Shown: positions 26,201-32,271 of the stretch, piece by piece
Position numbering within the stretch: the stretch's first letter is position 1
Layout: each line of letters starts with the position of its first letter
Assembly (NCBI GenBank): GCA_003225335.1
Contig: QHZE01000420.1
Span: 1-33,157, forward strand
Length of the DNA: 33,157 bases
Direction of reading: 5' to 3'
Origin: Acidobacteriota bacterium
GTDB taxonomy: Bacteria; Acidobacteriota; UBA6911
The notes under the pieces: generated by a model
What the model saw: only the letters and a program-made list of their open reading frames with translations
What the model was told of the DNA's origin: nothing
Database searches by the model: none
Translations under genes and position numbers: made by a program

Positions 26201-27447
26201 GAGAGGCGCTTGACGCTCTTACGCCCGAAACACGACAGGCGCTGGCGTCTGAAATCGCGCCTCTGGAAATCCGCGTGGCCGCACAGGAGAATGCGCTGGA
26301 CGCGCTGATCGAGCTGTACCGGCGTGAGCCGGAAAGGACACCGCCTCTCCAGTTGCTGCGCCAGGCCGGCGCCGTGTTGCAATCGGAGGGCGACGCCGCC
26401 TCAGCCCGCCGTGTGCTCGAGTTTGTGTACACGCGAGAGCTCGAACAGCAGAACCTGATTCCCGCAAATTTCCTCGCGCTTGCGGAGATAAGGCTGGAGA
26501 CCGGCGATGCGGCTGCTGCCCTCGCTCTTCTCCGGCGCATGGTCCTGGTAGCCGGGGAGCCCTTCGAAAATCTGGAGCAGGCGGCAGACCTCCTGGAGAA
26601 AAAAGGACGCCGCAAAGAAGCCGCCGAGTTTCTGGGGGCGCGGGCGCGCGCCGTCCCATGGGATGCGCCGGTCAGAGAGCGCCTGGCCGAAGCGCAGATC
26701 GACCCTCGATCCATCCAGGAGTCTGTAAGCGCGCTTGTTTCCATCGCTCAAGCTCCGGCCGCGCCCTATGAAACCCGTGTCGCCGCAGCCCTAGCGCTGC
26801 GGCGCGCGCGGCCCGGCCCGTTGAAGTCCGCGAGCAAGGAGATCGATCAGCTTGCCGAAAGCGTGAAGAATCCCGCCGCGGCGGAGCAGCCTTTCTTCTG
26901 CCAGGCGCGCTTCGAAGCCGCAAAGGACGCAGGTGATCTCGCAGTGCGCACGCGCCTCTTGCTGGGCGCGCTCGCCTTCAAACCTGATGCAAGTGCGGCC
27001 CGCCTGGCCCTCTTCGACGCGGCCCTCGAGGCGGGCGCCCCACAGCTTGCGGTTTCTTGCATGAAGCCCCTGCTCGGGGGCAACTCCCGCTATCTGTGGG
27101 ACCGCATGGACACACTGGCGCCGGTCCAGGAGGGCCTGAATGAAGGAGAAGACCACGCTGTCGAAGGGTTGCTGACTGGGAGCCCACTGGACCAGGAGGC
27201 AAGAAAGCGCGTGGCGCTCGGGCTGGCCGAGTCGCTCTTGAAATTAAAGCGCCCGCACTTGGCTGCGTTGTTTTTCCGCTTAGCACTCCGGCTGGAAACT
27301 TCAAAGGCGCAGCAGGAGGAACTGTCGCGGCGTGTGGAAGCGGTCAAGACAGAGCTCGCGCGCAAAACCGAAAACGCCCGGCGGAGGCCGGTGATCACCG
27401 AAAATCTGGAACAGGATCATCGTGTACGTCCCAGGTTAGAAGATTGA
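20239..27447 (+). CDS. Giant secreted tetratricopeptide-repeat protein (2402 residues)
   Basis: It begins at TTG 20239 with a strong Shine-Dalgarno and overlaps the vWA gene, so the two are probably translationally coupled. Signal peptide: n-region 1-26, hydrophobic GIVLALFCMAIAV (27-39), likely cleavage after Ala41. Residues 7-24 are encoded by a GCGGATT repeat (20256-20312). Nearly all the rest is helical TPR-like pairs, clear for instance at about 611-690 (LYRREIDRNPNDPELYERLAAFLDQN) and about 1786-1835 (LDKALADFANTLELDPLRGDAHDRMARILWRQGKPEDAKQHWKAALE). A Gly/Ala/Arg-rich insert at about 553-585 breaks the pattern. No catalytic motif or C-terminal anchor is seen. It would form a very long periplasmic or surface solenoid, presumably a scaffold for the neighbouring proteins. 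The function is unknown. Confidence 0.9.
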   Translation: MKSSPNGLRIWVFQSAIRNPQSAIASGIVLALFCMAIAVRAELQEWMQNVDAASRLNNVFFQSLPMPGGPIVAPRSPREMRASLTRLIQNAPSDAELFQMRARAAEQQLQFAAAEADWQKYAEVSSDKAGAQMALADFYHRRLRPVEELQSLSAAARLPSPQSERLLPAQQQRSWLAFERIFSLIQAHALPLAESMAQYQAWTSRYPGESGIYTRYFEFLLDRKQYAPAERLLEAYQKAFPDDALFPVKARAGLERRRGSLERALAVYERSFRPLWPPELVKSYFDLLKQTRRLRAFLSQARASAASNPEDLAAAARIFYYYQQQGNLPAAERALAELRLRKEARKAAWNADELWTLGQLLEGIHSYDEASRHYYALYSLPGNDASAPEKALAGLIRLLLNAPDAPIRFGAGDLSFYRDVATMDPYPGFLNGVLSLLLNSESPAARYATQERASVAYFHRARAAELLALFDSRFPRSTERADLRAALLETYATYGDDDGVIREARAFLAAFPAAAQRTRVSLLMAEAHARKNQAREEFAAYDDLLKELASGANGLPLGSATGAATAPQDGTPRRRGGAARVAAAQFPQYALVLDRYIARLVLMKQIPQALDLYRREIDRNPNDPELYERLAAFLDQNRRGAEVEQVYRRAIGQFPDRSWYQKLARWYLRRQQAAEFERLAQEVVRIFSGTELEGYFREVVGQGNVDPILYRQVNLFAHQRFPHNLTFVRNLLAAYMRRETFDAAAWEQLLRNHWYHDEDLRSRFFEFLSRSGRLEAELQSVRSSDPAAGSGNWPGLVYSNPAATRFVAEAEAWRSHFEPAAPVLQALATEYPGDRELGQRAAAVHRSLAAYDPKHVPAAVSIEQNLQLRDPRDRGTVTRIGEIYADREMFARAGPQWERLARLEPGKSQGYLEAATVYWDYFRFDDALRVMAAGRKQFANPTLYAYEAGAVYENKREMRKAVEEYVRGARAAAGRSPARSRLLELARRPEHQALVEEVTAGLASGRSPRESAIALRVEILEAQNRMQELETLLLTLANSAGALEALEQVERLSEKYGFEGVREKSLEQQINLAGDPVDRMRLRLALARFHEGRGKTDLAQGVLEALYKDQPSVLGIVRATVDFYWRNKMPDLAVNLLVRAAGSSYPGLKKQFLFEAARKSTEARQYARARELLAPLLLEDPFNGEYLAALADTHARAGEDQALRDFYAAKIQEMRSAPLSAEDRTARIAALRRGLILALTRLKDYAAAVDQYVEVVNRYPEDEALVQEAAAYALEHQRQPQLAGYYRKTAAASPRDFRWPMVLARLQTHFEDFPAAIEAWTRASEIRPERAEFYSARARLEERLMRFEEAAATYSTLYERTYRNPQWMEKIAEVRARQGQTDAAVQALQRALVEGRPQRPDIYFRVAGKLESWNMLDQARQFAERGLDLAGKDLLVDQDYVPGARTYGAIMTRLRRHEDAFKRLRTAARDSGAEHAREGLRTALQQMGAVAERYFTPEEKSSLADFLGRERSAAGAEEVTQVFIPLAESAGLSDLEVRWRLEQMTLQPERPESVFHMNRLIDLQERRMKFEELAAQIEQYWRSYPEKEDKDSILDRAAAAYRHAGNTPAEIRVLSLRFQRSGLPGNLQERLFELLLAGDTTRLISIAQSGRSSGLRNSAADFAVANSSPEIALRAVAACGQSLPPVWSKVYTGLVGLHYRVPTPEIHEAFLAALGKGAVGDRIGKSVDRNQQLAGDLWFYYGTRYGEFLRLTGQGNPEDYLPAELEHTPGRAAAYFALAEYYETDKDLDKALADFANTLELDPLRGDAHDRMARILWRQGKPEDAKQHWKAALEAFARVQGQRVPESFWENVRVTLENIGRAQLTNQLRQEADKLLRTYVRRNGSYRVEPLLQGALAASADTPSGVAWILDLARAAPNETELLGSIVSAQWIPKQYREPIFRRIVEAAREQLARARGEARGYAQQTVQQWLVQWIAYLLEVKQPRRAREALDALTPETRQALASEIAPLEIRVAAQENALDALIELYRREPERTPPLQLLRQAGAVLQSEGDAASARRVLEFVYTRELEQQNLIPANFLALAEIRLETGDAAAALALLRRMVLVAGEPFENLEQAADLLEKKGRRKEAAEFLGARARAVPWDAPVRERLAEAQIDPRSIQESVSALVSIAQAPAAPYETRVAAALALRRARPGPLKSASKEIDQLAESVKNPAAAEQPFFCQARFEAAKDAGDLAVRTRLLLGALAFKPDASAARLALFDAALEAGAPQLAVSCMKPLLGGNSRYLWDRMDTLAPVQEGLNEGEDHAVEGLLTGSPLDQEARKRVALGLAESLLKLKRPHLAALFFRLALRLETSKAQQEELSRRVEAVKTELARKTENARRRPVITENLEQDHRVRPRLED
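20256..20312. repeat. GCGGATT-unit inverted repeat inside the TPR signal peptide codons
   Basis: CGGATTGCGGATT (20256-20268) faces AATCCGCAATCCG (20279-20291) and two more GCAATCC units. It is in frame and translated as residues 7-24. Same family as 8869-8957 and 13098-13140. Confidence 0.85.
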
Positions 27448-27473
27448 TAGACAGAGAGAATGTAACCACAGTT

Positions 27474-27563
27474 TCAGACCTCAGACCTCAGGGGTCAGAC
27501 CTCAGACCAACCACTCCTTGAGGTCTGAAGTCTGAGGTCTGATGTCTGAAGTCTGAGGTCTGA
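27474..27563. repeat. Inverted repeat of 7-bp GTCTGAG units
   Basis: Units of CAGACCT (27474-27508) face six tandem 7-bp units of the form nGTCTGA (27522-27563). It fills the gap between the TPR gene and the next gene and could attenuate or terminate transcription there. Confidence 0.85.
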
Positions 27564-27579
27564 TCCGGGGGCTGGCTGT

Positions 27580-29295
27580 ATGAGAATGTTTATCGCGATA
27601 CCCGCCGGCATTTTGCTACTCGCTGCCACGGGCGGCGCTCTGATCCAGGTCTCGCGTGCGCCGGGCCGGGATCTCGCGGAACTGGCGCCGGCCGGGCCTC
27701 TGCTGGTGCTCCAGGCCAGGGATTTTGCCTCGCTGCTCCGCGACTGGAATAATTCTCAGGAAAAGAAGATCTGGCTCGAAAGCGACACGCTCAGGGCTTT
27801 CCAGCAATCCCGCCTCCACCTCCGGCTCGATGAAGCGTATCAAGAATTTGAGAGCGCTGCCGGCTTTTCGCCCGGGATGTCGATGCTGGAGCAGGTCGCG
27901 GGAGACAACTCCATTCTCGCTCTCTATGACATTGGCAAACTCGAATTCCTTTACCTGACTCGATTGCCCTCTGCGCGCGCCGTTGAGAGCGTCCTCTGGA
28001 GTTCGCGCGGCAACTACGAACCGCGAAACGCGGCCGGCCTCCCATACTTTGTCAAAGTCGATCCCGCCACGCGGCGTACGGCTGCGTTTGCCAGCACCGA
28101 CGACTACCTGGCCATTGCCACACGTGAAGACCTGCTGGCGGGAGCCCTGTCCCTCATCGCAGGACAGACGCAAGGCTCGGTGACCACAGACGCTTGGTTC
28201 GAACAGTCCGTTCGAGCCGCGGGACAGGCTGGAGATCTGCGCCTGGTCCTGAATTTCGAGGCCCTTGGCCGCAGCCCGTACTTCCGCTCGTACTGGGTGC
28301 AGAGAAACGTCGCGCAATTGAAACAATACCAGGCCGGTGTCTCAGACATCCACCGCGGCGCGAAGGAGATCCGCGAGGAACGCGTATTCCTGCGGTCGCA
28401 ACCCGCGGCGGCCAACGCCGCCCCGGCGGTCCTCGGAGAAATCTTGCGGCTCATCCCCGAAGACGCGGGCCTCTATCGCGCGTGGGCCCAACCGCCGGTT
28501 GAGACGGCGCTGGATCTCCTCGAGCGCAAACTTCTGGCGCCGCGCACCGGCCCGCCGGAGCCTTCGAAGTCCGCGCCCGCCGTCTGGCTTTCCCAAGGAA
28601 TCGTTGGAAGCGAAGCCGACCTGGAGGTGCGCATCGACGAAGAGCCGCCGGCCCGCGCGACAGCCGCGTTTGCTCCCGAGGCGCTGCGCAAGATTTTGCA
28701 AGGGACAGGTCTTGAAGCGGCGCTGCAGTTACAGTCCAGCCGCGTGCTGGACGGGAACGTTTATGTAACGAATCAGTCTGCGGTCGTTCTCCTGGGTTCC
28801 GCCGACTGGGATGGTAGCGCCGCGCGGGCGGCATTGCTGGACGCCGTGGAGGGCCTGTGGACCGCCTCGAGGCTCGGTCTCCGGTGGGCGGAACGGCGCA
28901 GGAACGCGCAGGAATACCATGAGCTCGACGGACTGGCGCGGCTGGCGGTGGCAGCCCGCGGCCGGCTGCTCTTCGTGTCCGACTCCGCCGATGCACTTCT
29001 GGCCTTGGTGGAAAGGCTCTCCAGCCCCGCCCTTCCGGTGACCGGAACTTACGCAGCCGGATTTCGACACGCGCGCGAACGAGTGAATTTCGAAAAGATG
29101 ATGCGCCTCATCGATTATCCCTCCGTGCAACCTCCGGCGCCCGGGGCCTCTCCGGAAGCCCGCGCGCCGCATTTCTTCTCCGAGAACCTTGCCGGCCTGA
29201 GCCGCGCGCTCGCTCGGGTTGAATCGGCTTCGATCGTCGCGCAGGATGCCGGCCCGCTGGTCAAACAAACCGTGACCTATCGCCTGAGCCAATGA
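27580..29295 (+). CDS. Membrane-anchored envelope protein of unknown function (DUF2138/YfaA-like layout)
   Basis: 571 residues. An N-terminal hydrophobic helix (residues 3-23) would anchor or export it. The rest is a soluble alpha/beta domain with recurring patterns such as ILALYDIGKLEFLYLTRLPSARAVESVL, LPYFVKVDPATRRTAAFASTDDYLAIATREDLLAGAL and LLFVSDSADALLALVERL. These suggest two related halves, each asking whether a value is in range. I do not recognise it securely. Length, anchor and the phrasing of the first half recall DUF2138 (YfaA/MagB) proteins of alpha-2-macroglobulin operons; this is a memory-based guess. Its stop overlaps the start of the transpeptidase gene (ATGA, 29292-29295), so the two products are probably made together. 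Confidence 0.8.
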   Translation: MRMFIAIPAGILLLAATGGALIQVSRAPGRDLAELAPAGPLLVLQARDFASLLRDWNNSQEKKIWLESDTLRAFQQSRLHLRLDEAYQEFESAAGFSPGMSMLEQVAGDNSILALYDIGKLEFLYLTRLPSARAVESVLWSSRGNYEPRNAAGLPYFVKVDPATRRTAAFASTDDYLAIATREDLLAGALSLIAGQTQGSVTTDAWFEQSVRAAGQAGDLRLVLNFEALGRSPYFRSYWVQRNVAQLKQYQAGVSDIHRGAKEIREERVFLRSQPAAANAAPAVLGEILRLIPEDAGLYRAWAQPPVETALDLLERKLLAPRTGPPEPSKSAPAVWLSQGIVGSEADLEVRIDEEPPARATAAFAPEALRKILQGTGLEAALQLQSSRVLDGNVYVTNQSAVVLLGSADWDGSAARAALLDAVEGLWTASRLGLRWAERRRNAQEYHELDGLARLAVAARGRLLFVSDSADALLALVERLSSPALPVTGTYAAGFRHARERVNFEKMMRLIDYPSVQPPAPGASPEARAPHFFSENLAGLSRALARVESASIVAQDAGPLVKQTVTYRLSQ

Positions 29296-30113
29296 CACTC
29301 TTCGCCGCCTTTATTCTTGCCGTTTTCGCGTGTCTGCCCGATTCGCTGTATGAACAGTCTCTGTCGAGGCTCCTGGAGCAGGAGTTCGCGGAAGAAGACA
29401 CAGCGTATCTCTTGCTGGATGTCCGAACGGGAAGGATCACCGCCGCGCGTTGGGACGCGCCGGAAAAGGCAATCCCGATGGGCTCGCTGGTGAAGCCTTT
29501 CGTGGCCCTCAGCTACGGGGCAACACATGGGTTCCAATACCCGGCTTACGGTTGCGCGGGGGCGGCAAGCGGATGCTGGCTCGACAGTGGGCATGGCACG
29601 GTGGGCATCCGGGAAGCTATCGCACACTCGTGCAATGCCTACTTCCGAAGACTCGCGGCAAACCTGCGGGCCGGGGATCTTGAAGTCGTGATGCGCCGAT
29701 TCGGAGTCCAGGCCCCCAAGGAGGACGTGGGTGTGGATACGCTGATCGGGATGGGCGCTGGGTGGAGAATCAGCCCGGCCGCCCTGGCTCGCGCTTACTG
29801 CGAGCTTGCGTCTCGCTCACTCGAACCCGGAACGCGGGAGTTGCTGAGCGGCATGGCGCTTTCAGCGCTGGAAGGGACGGGACGCAAGGCGGGCGCAGCC
29901 TTGCGGGGAGTCCCGGTGCTGGCCAAGACCGGGACGGCCCCCTGTGATCATGCGCGTAAGAAACCGGGCGACGGCTACGCTCTCGTGCTTTTCCCGGCCG
30001 AGCAGCCCCAGCTCGCGCTTCTTCTGCAGAAGCACGGCTCACCCGGAATGGAAGCGGCAGCGGCAGCAGGCCGCCTCCTGCGCCTGATATTGAAACGTGA
30101 CCAATCCGACTGA
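29292..30113 (+). CDS. Minimal penicillin-binding-protein transpeptidase domain protein
   Basis: 273 residues, translationally coupled to the preceding gene. A short hydrophobic N-terminus (FAAFILAVFAC) would export it; Cys14 might be lipidated, although VFAC is a poor lipobox. The serine acyl-enzyme motifs are all present and well spaced: Ser65-Leu-Val-Lys68 (SxxK), Ser113-Cys-Asn115 (SxN, in AHSCNAYF) and Lys212-Thr-Gly214. AHSCNAYF is typical of PBP transpeptidases and class D-like enzymes. At about 250 mature residues it has only the catalytic domain, without the dimerisation or glycosyltransferase modules of class A/B PBPs. It may crosslink peptidoglycan, act as a carboxypeptidase, or act as a substrate-binding relative. 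A 791 bp repeat region follows. Confidence 0.85.
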   Translation: MTLFAAFILAVFACLPDSLYEQSLSRLLEQEFAEEDTAYLLLDVRTGRITAARWDAPEKAIPMGSLVKPFVALSYGATHGFQYPAYGCAGAASGCWLDSGHGTVGIREAIAHSCNAYFRRLAANLRAGDLEVVMRRFGVQAPKEDVGVDTLIGMGAGWRISPAALARAYCELASRSLEPGTRELLSGMALSALEGTGRKAGAALRGVPVLAKTGTAPCDHARKKPGDGYALVLFPAEQPQLALLLQKHGSPGMEAAAAAGRLLRLILKRDQSD

Positions 30114-30188
30114 GTCCATTTAGAAAAATGCAACCACCGATGAACACAGACCTGGAGCCGGGACGGCCATGCCACGAAGCCATCGTGG

Positions 30189-30207
30189 CACGGGCGTCTC
30201 GCCCGTG
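30189..30207. repeat. CGTCTCG-core hairpin, copy 2
   Basis: CACGGGCG-TCT-CGCCCGTG: a perfect 8-bp stem and 3-nt loop. Confidence 0.75.
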
Positions 30208-30215
30208 AACGGCCC

Positions 30216-30500
30216 GTTTGGAGTTCAGGCTTTAGCCTGCTCGTGCCTGTGCAGCCTGAAGGCTGAACTCCGAACCTGCGCCCGCCATGAAGCAAAATTC
30301 GACCATTTTGTGAACTTGGTGGCTACCTTGCTTACATGCGAGGGAGCCTACCGTCCAACCATTTGCTGCGCACCCCCGTTTGGAGTTCAGGCTTTAGCCT
30401 GCTCGTGCGCACCGCGGCCTGAAGGCTGAACTCCAAACCTCCCGCCCGGTCGCGAGCATGACGGCCGTGATACAAATTTGACCCTTTTGTCAACTTGGTC
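30216..30500. repeat. Two diverged copies of a ~165-180 bp repeat
   Basis: GTTTGGAGTTCAGGCTTTAG starts at 30216 and again at 30378. Each copy contains the GAGTTCAG hairpin family. Each is followed by a conserved stretch ending ...TTTTGTGAACTTGG (about 30293-30319) or TTTTGTCAACTTGG (about 30473-30499). The spacing differs slightly (162 against 180 bp). Confidence 0.75.
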
Positions 30501-30892
30501 CGCAGCAAGAGGCTCTAGCTGCACCACTGCTTCACCACCTTCAGGGCAGCGGAACCGCATTTTCATGTGCTTTGGGTGTGCGCCGCACATGAGAGACCGT
30601 GGTGAGGTTTTGGTTGCAGCTTTGCTGCTTCGTAGCACTACGCCAAGAATCCTTCGCAAACTGGCAAAGGATTTTCGTCTGCATAAACTCCACAAAATGG
30701 AAAACACAGATGAAACGGCTGCGCACTTGACATGTGTATGATGTCTTTTCAGTATAGACATTGCGGATGGTGGGCAAACTGGAACGCGTACGATGGCGTG
30801 AGGAATTTACGACAGCAAGACCCCGCCACGGGCCACACGAAATCTTTTCGTGGAATTCGTGAAATTCGTGGCTAGGTTTTCTGGTTCTTATT

Positions 30893-30897
30893 GAGGA
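30893..30897 (+). promoter_or_regulatory. Ribosome-binding site of the SpoIID-like gene
   Basis: GAGGA, 7 nt before TTG 30905. It supports the TTG start. Confidence 0.55.
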
Positions 30898-30904
30898 CTA
30901 CGAA

Positions 30905-31951
30905 TTGATTCTTGCCGCTTTCCTTCTTGGTCTGACCGCTTTCAATGCGGATGACTCAACACTGCGGATCGGAGTGTTCGTCCTCTTTCGCCCCGCAGAC
31001 CTTGTTCTGAGCCCGAATCCAGGGGGTCTGATCGAGCTGGAAACCGACGAAGGCAATTTTGTCCTGGAAGGGTCCCAAAGCGCTCGCCTCCGCCTCTCCG
31101 GAAGTCTGGTCCAATGCCTCACCGGCGAGCGCGTGATCCATTCCCGGATGGTGCGCACGAGACCTCGCGTCGGCGCTGTTTCGGAATTCACGATCGGCGT
31201 CCCTGGCAAGATCGAACGCCGGTTCCGTGGAGTTCTCGAGGTCTCACCCGGAGCCGGGGCGCTGATTCCTGTGGTCGTAATGGACCGGGAGACCGCCGTG
31301 TCCTCGGCTTTGGCGGCGGAAAGCCCGCCCGGCGCTACCATGGAGGCCCTCAAGGCCCAGGCTGTGACCATGCGCTCTTATTATGCCGCTGAGCGCGGCC
31401 GTCACCAGAGGTATGACTTCTGCGACACGACACATTGTCAGTTCCTGCGCGAGCAGCCGGGACCCGATTCGGTTTTTTCGCGCGCGACGGAGGCGACGCG
31501 CGGCCTGGTGCTTGCGTACCGGGGCGTGACGATTCCCGGTTTCTTTGCGGCAAGCTGCGGCGGCCGCACGCACAGTCTCGAACAGGTGGGAATGCGCGCC
31601 GAAGGATATCCTTATTACTCCGTCGAGTGCGCATACTGCCGTCGTCACGCTCGCGAGTGGGAGACCCGCCTTCCGGCGGCGGAAGCAACTGCGCGGTTAC
31701 AAGAGGGGCCTTCCGAAAAACTGCGCCTTCGGATAACGCGAGAGCTCGGGTGGAGCGCGATCCCGGGAAACCATTTCTCGGTTTCGCCCGACGGCGACGC
31801 GCTTGTGGTCCGAGGCAGAGGCGCCGGTCACGGCGTCGGCCTGTGCCAGCAGGGCGCCGCCGGAATGGCGCTCTCGGGCGCCAGTTTTCTCGACATCCTG
31901 CGCCATTATTTCCCCAACACGCAACTGGCAGCTGTCCCGTCAGGTCCTTGA
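30905..31951 (+). CDS. SpoIID/LytB domain protein (peptidoglycan-associated)
   Basis: 348 residues from a TTG start. A short hydrophobic N-terminus (ILAAFLLGLTAF) is followed by about 100 residues of beta structure and then the SpoIID core. The core has LAAESPPGATMEALKAQAVTMRSYY with Glu139 at the place of the SpoIID catalytic glutamate, CDTTHC (Cys172, His176, Cys177) like the SpoIID zinc site, AASCGGRTHS, and GRGAGHGVGLCQQGAAGMA near the C-terminus. SpoIID is a lytic transglycosylase acting on denuded glycan strands during spore formation. Relatives in non-sporulating bacteria remodel or activate wall enzymes. Here it follows the transpeptidase gene in the same direction, hinting at a joint wall function, although the repeat gap suggests separate transcription. 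Confidence 0.92.
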   Translation: MILAAFLLGLTAFNADDSTLRIGVFVLFRPADLVLSPNPGGLIELETDEGNFVLEGSQSARLRLSGSLVQCLTGERVIHSRMVRTRPRVGAVSEFTIGVPGKIERRFRGVLEVSPGAGALIPVVVMDRETAVSSALAAESPPGATMEALKAQAVTMRSYYAAERGRHQRYDFCDTTHCQFLREQPGPDSVFSRATEATRGLVLAYRGVTIPGFFAASCGGRTHSLEQVGMRAEGYPYYSVECAYCRRHAREWETRLPAAEATARLQEGPSEKLRLRITRELGWSAIPGNHFSVSPDGDALVVRGRGAGHGVGLCQQGAAGMALSGASFLDILRHYFPNTQLAAVPSGP

Positions 31952-31973
31952 GAATTGTACCCGGTCCACGTAG

Positions 31974-31992
31974 CACGGGCGTCTCGCCCGTG
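31974..31992. repeat. CGTCTCG-core hairpin, copy 3
   Basis: CACGGGCG-TCT-CGCCCGTG, identical to copy 2 in the stem, lying 22 nt after the SpoIID-like stop. It may act as a transcript end. Confidence 0.75.
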
Positions 31993-32023
31993 AATGCTTC
32001 GGTCGCTAACTCTAGAGAGCTTG

Positions 32024-32190
32024 AATACGTATTCAGCGCGGCAGCGTGCCTGGAACGACCACCGGCACGGCTTCCGCGAGAATCTTTCCTGGCTGAAGGG
32101 CACGCACATGCTGCGGTTCGGAGGCACACTGGAGCGCTCGGGCGTTCTGTTCTGGCGCAACGACGGAAACGTCACGCTCACTATGAGGCA
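32024..32190 (+). pseudogene. Fragment of an Oar-like TonB-dependent receptor
   Basis: The frame reads NTYSARQRAWNDHR, FRENLSWLKGTHMLRFGGTLERS, and so on. The pattern N(L/F)SWLKGxHxLRFGGxxER is the start of a beta-barrel strand pair in the large carboxypeptidase-regulatory, Oar-like TonB-dependent receptors common in Acidobacteria. Only about 55 codons survive. There is no start, plug domain or C-terminal barrel on either side. Confidence 0.5.
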
Positions 32191-32271
32191 GGGAGTGGCG
32201 AAGGTGCCGCGGAACCCGAGGCAGTCCCGCTGTTCGAGGAACCTCCTTCACCTACTGCCATTCCCCTTTGC

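Larger units (their letters stand above)
30114..30904. other. 791 bp repeat region between transpeptidase and SpoIID genes
   Basis: No gene recognised. Contents in order: an AACCACCGATGAACACAG unit (about 30131-30150), the CGTCTCG hairpin (30189-30207), and two diverged copies of a longer repeat (30216-30320 and 30378-30500). A GGTTGCAGCT unit (about 30606-30630) and a TTCGTGGAATTCGTG unit (30844-30880) just before the SpoIID start complete it. A TTGACA at 30727-30732 lacks a well-spaced -10. Confidence 0.65.
31952..32271. other. Degenerate gap between SpoIID-like gene and truncated propeller gene
   Basis: It holds the CGTCTCG hairpin and a plus-strand TonB-receptor fragment (32024-32190). 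The last ~80 bp, up to the cut end of the propeller gene, match nothing I recognise. Both neighbours are broken here, so this looks like a rearrangement scar. Confidence 0.5.

Noticed and set aside
27474..27563. Attachment or integration site
   Set aside because: No integrase or tRNA nearby; the sequence is a simple 7-bp-unit hairpin.
30727..30758. TTGACA with TATAGA as a promoter for the SpoIID-like gene
   Set aside because: The spacer is 20 bp and the -10 is poor; kept only as a weak possibility.
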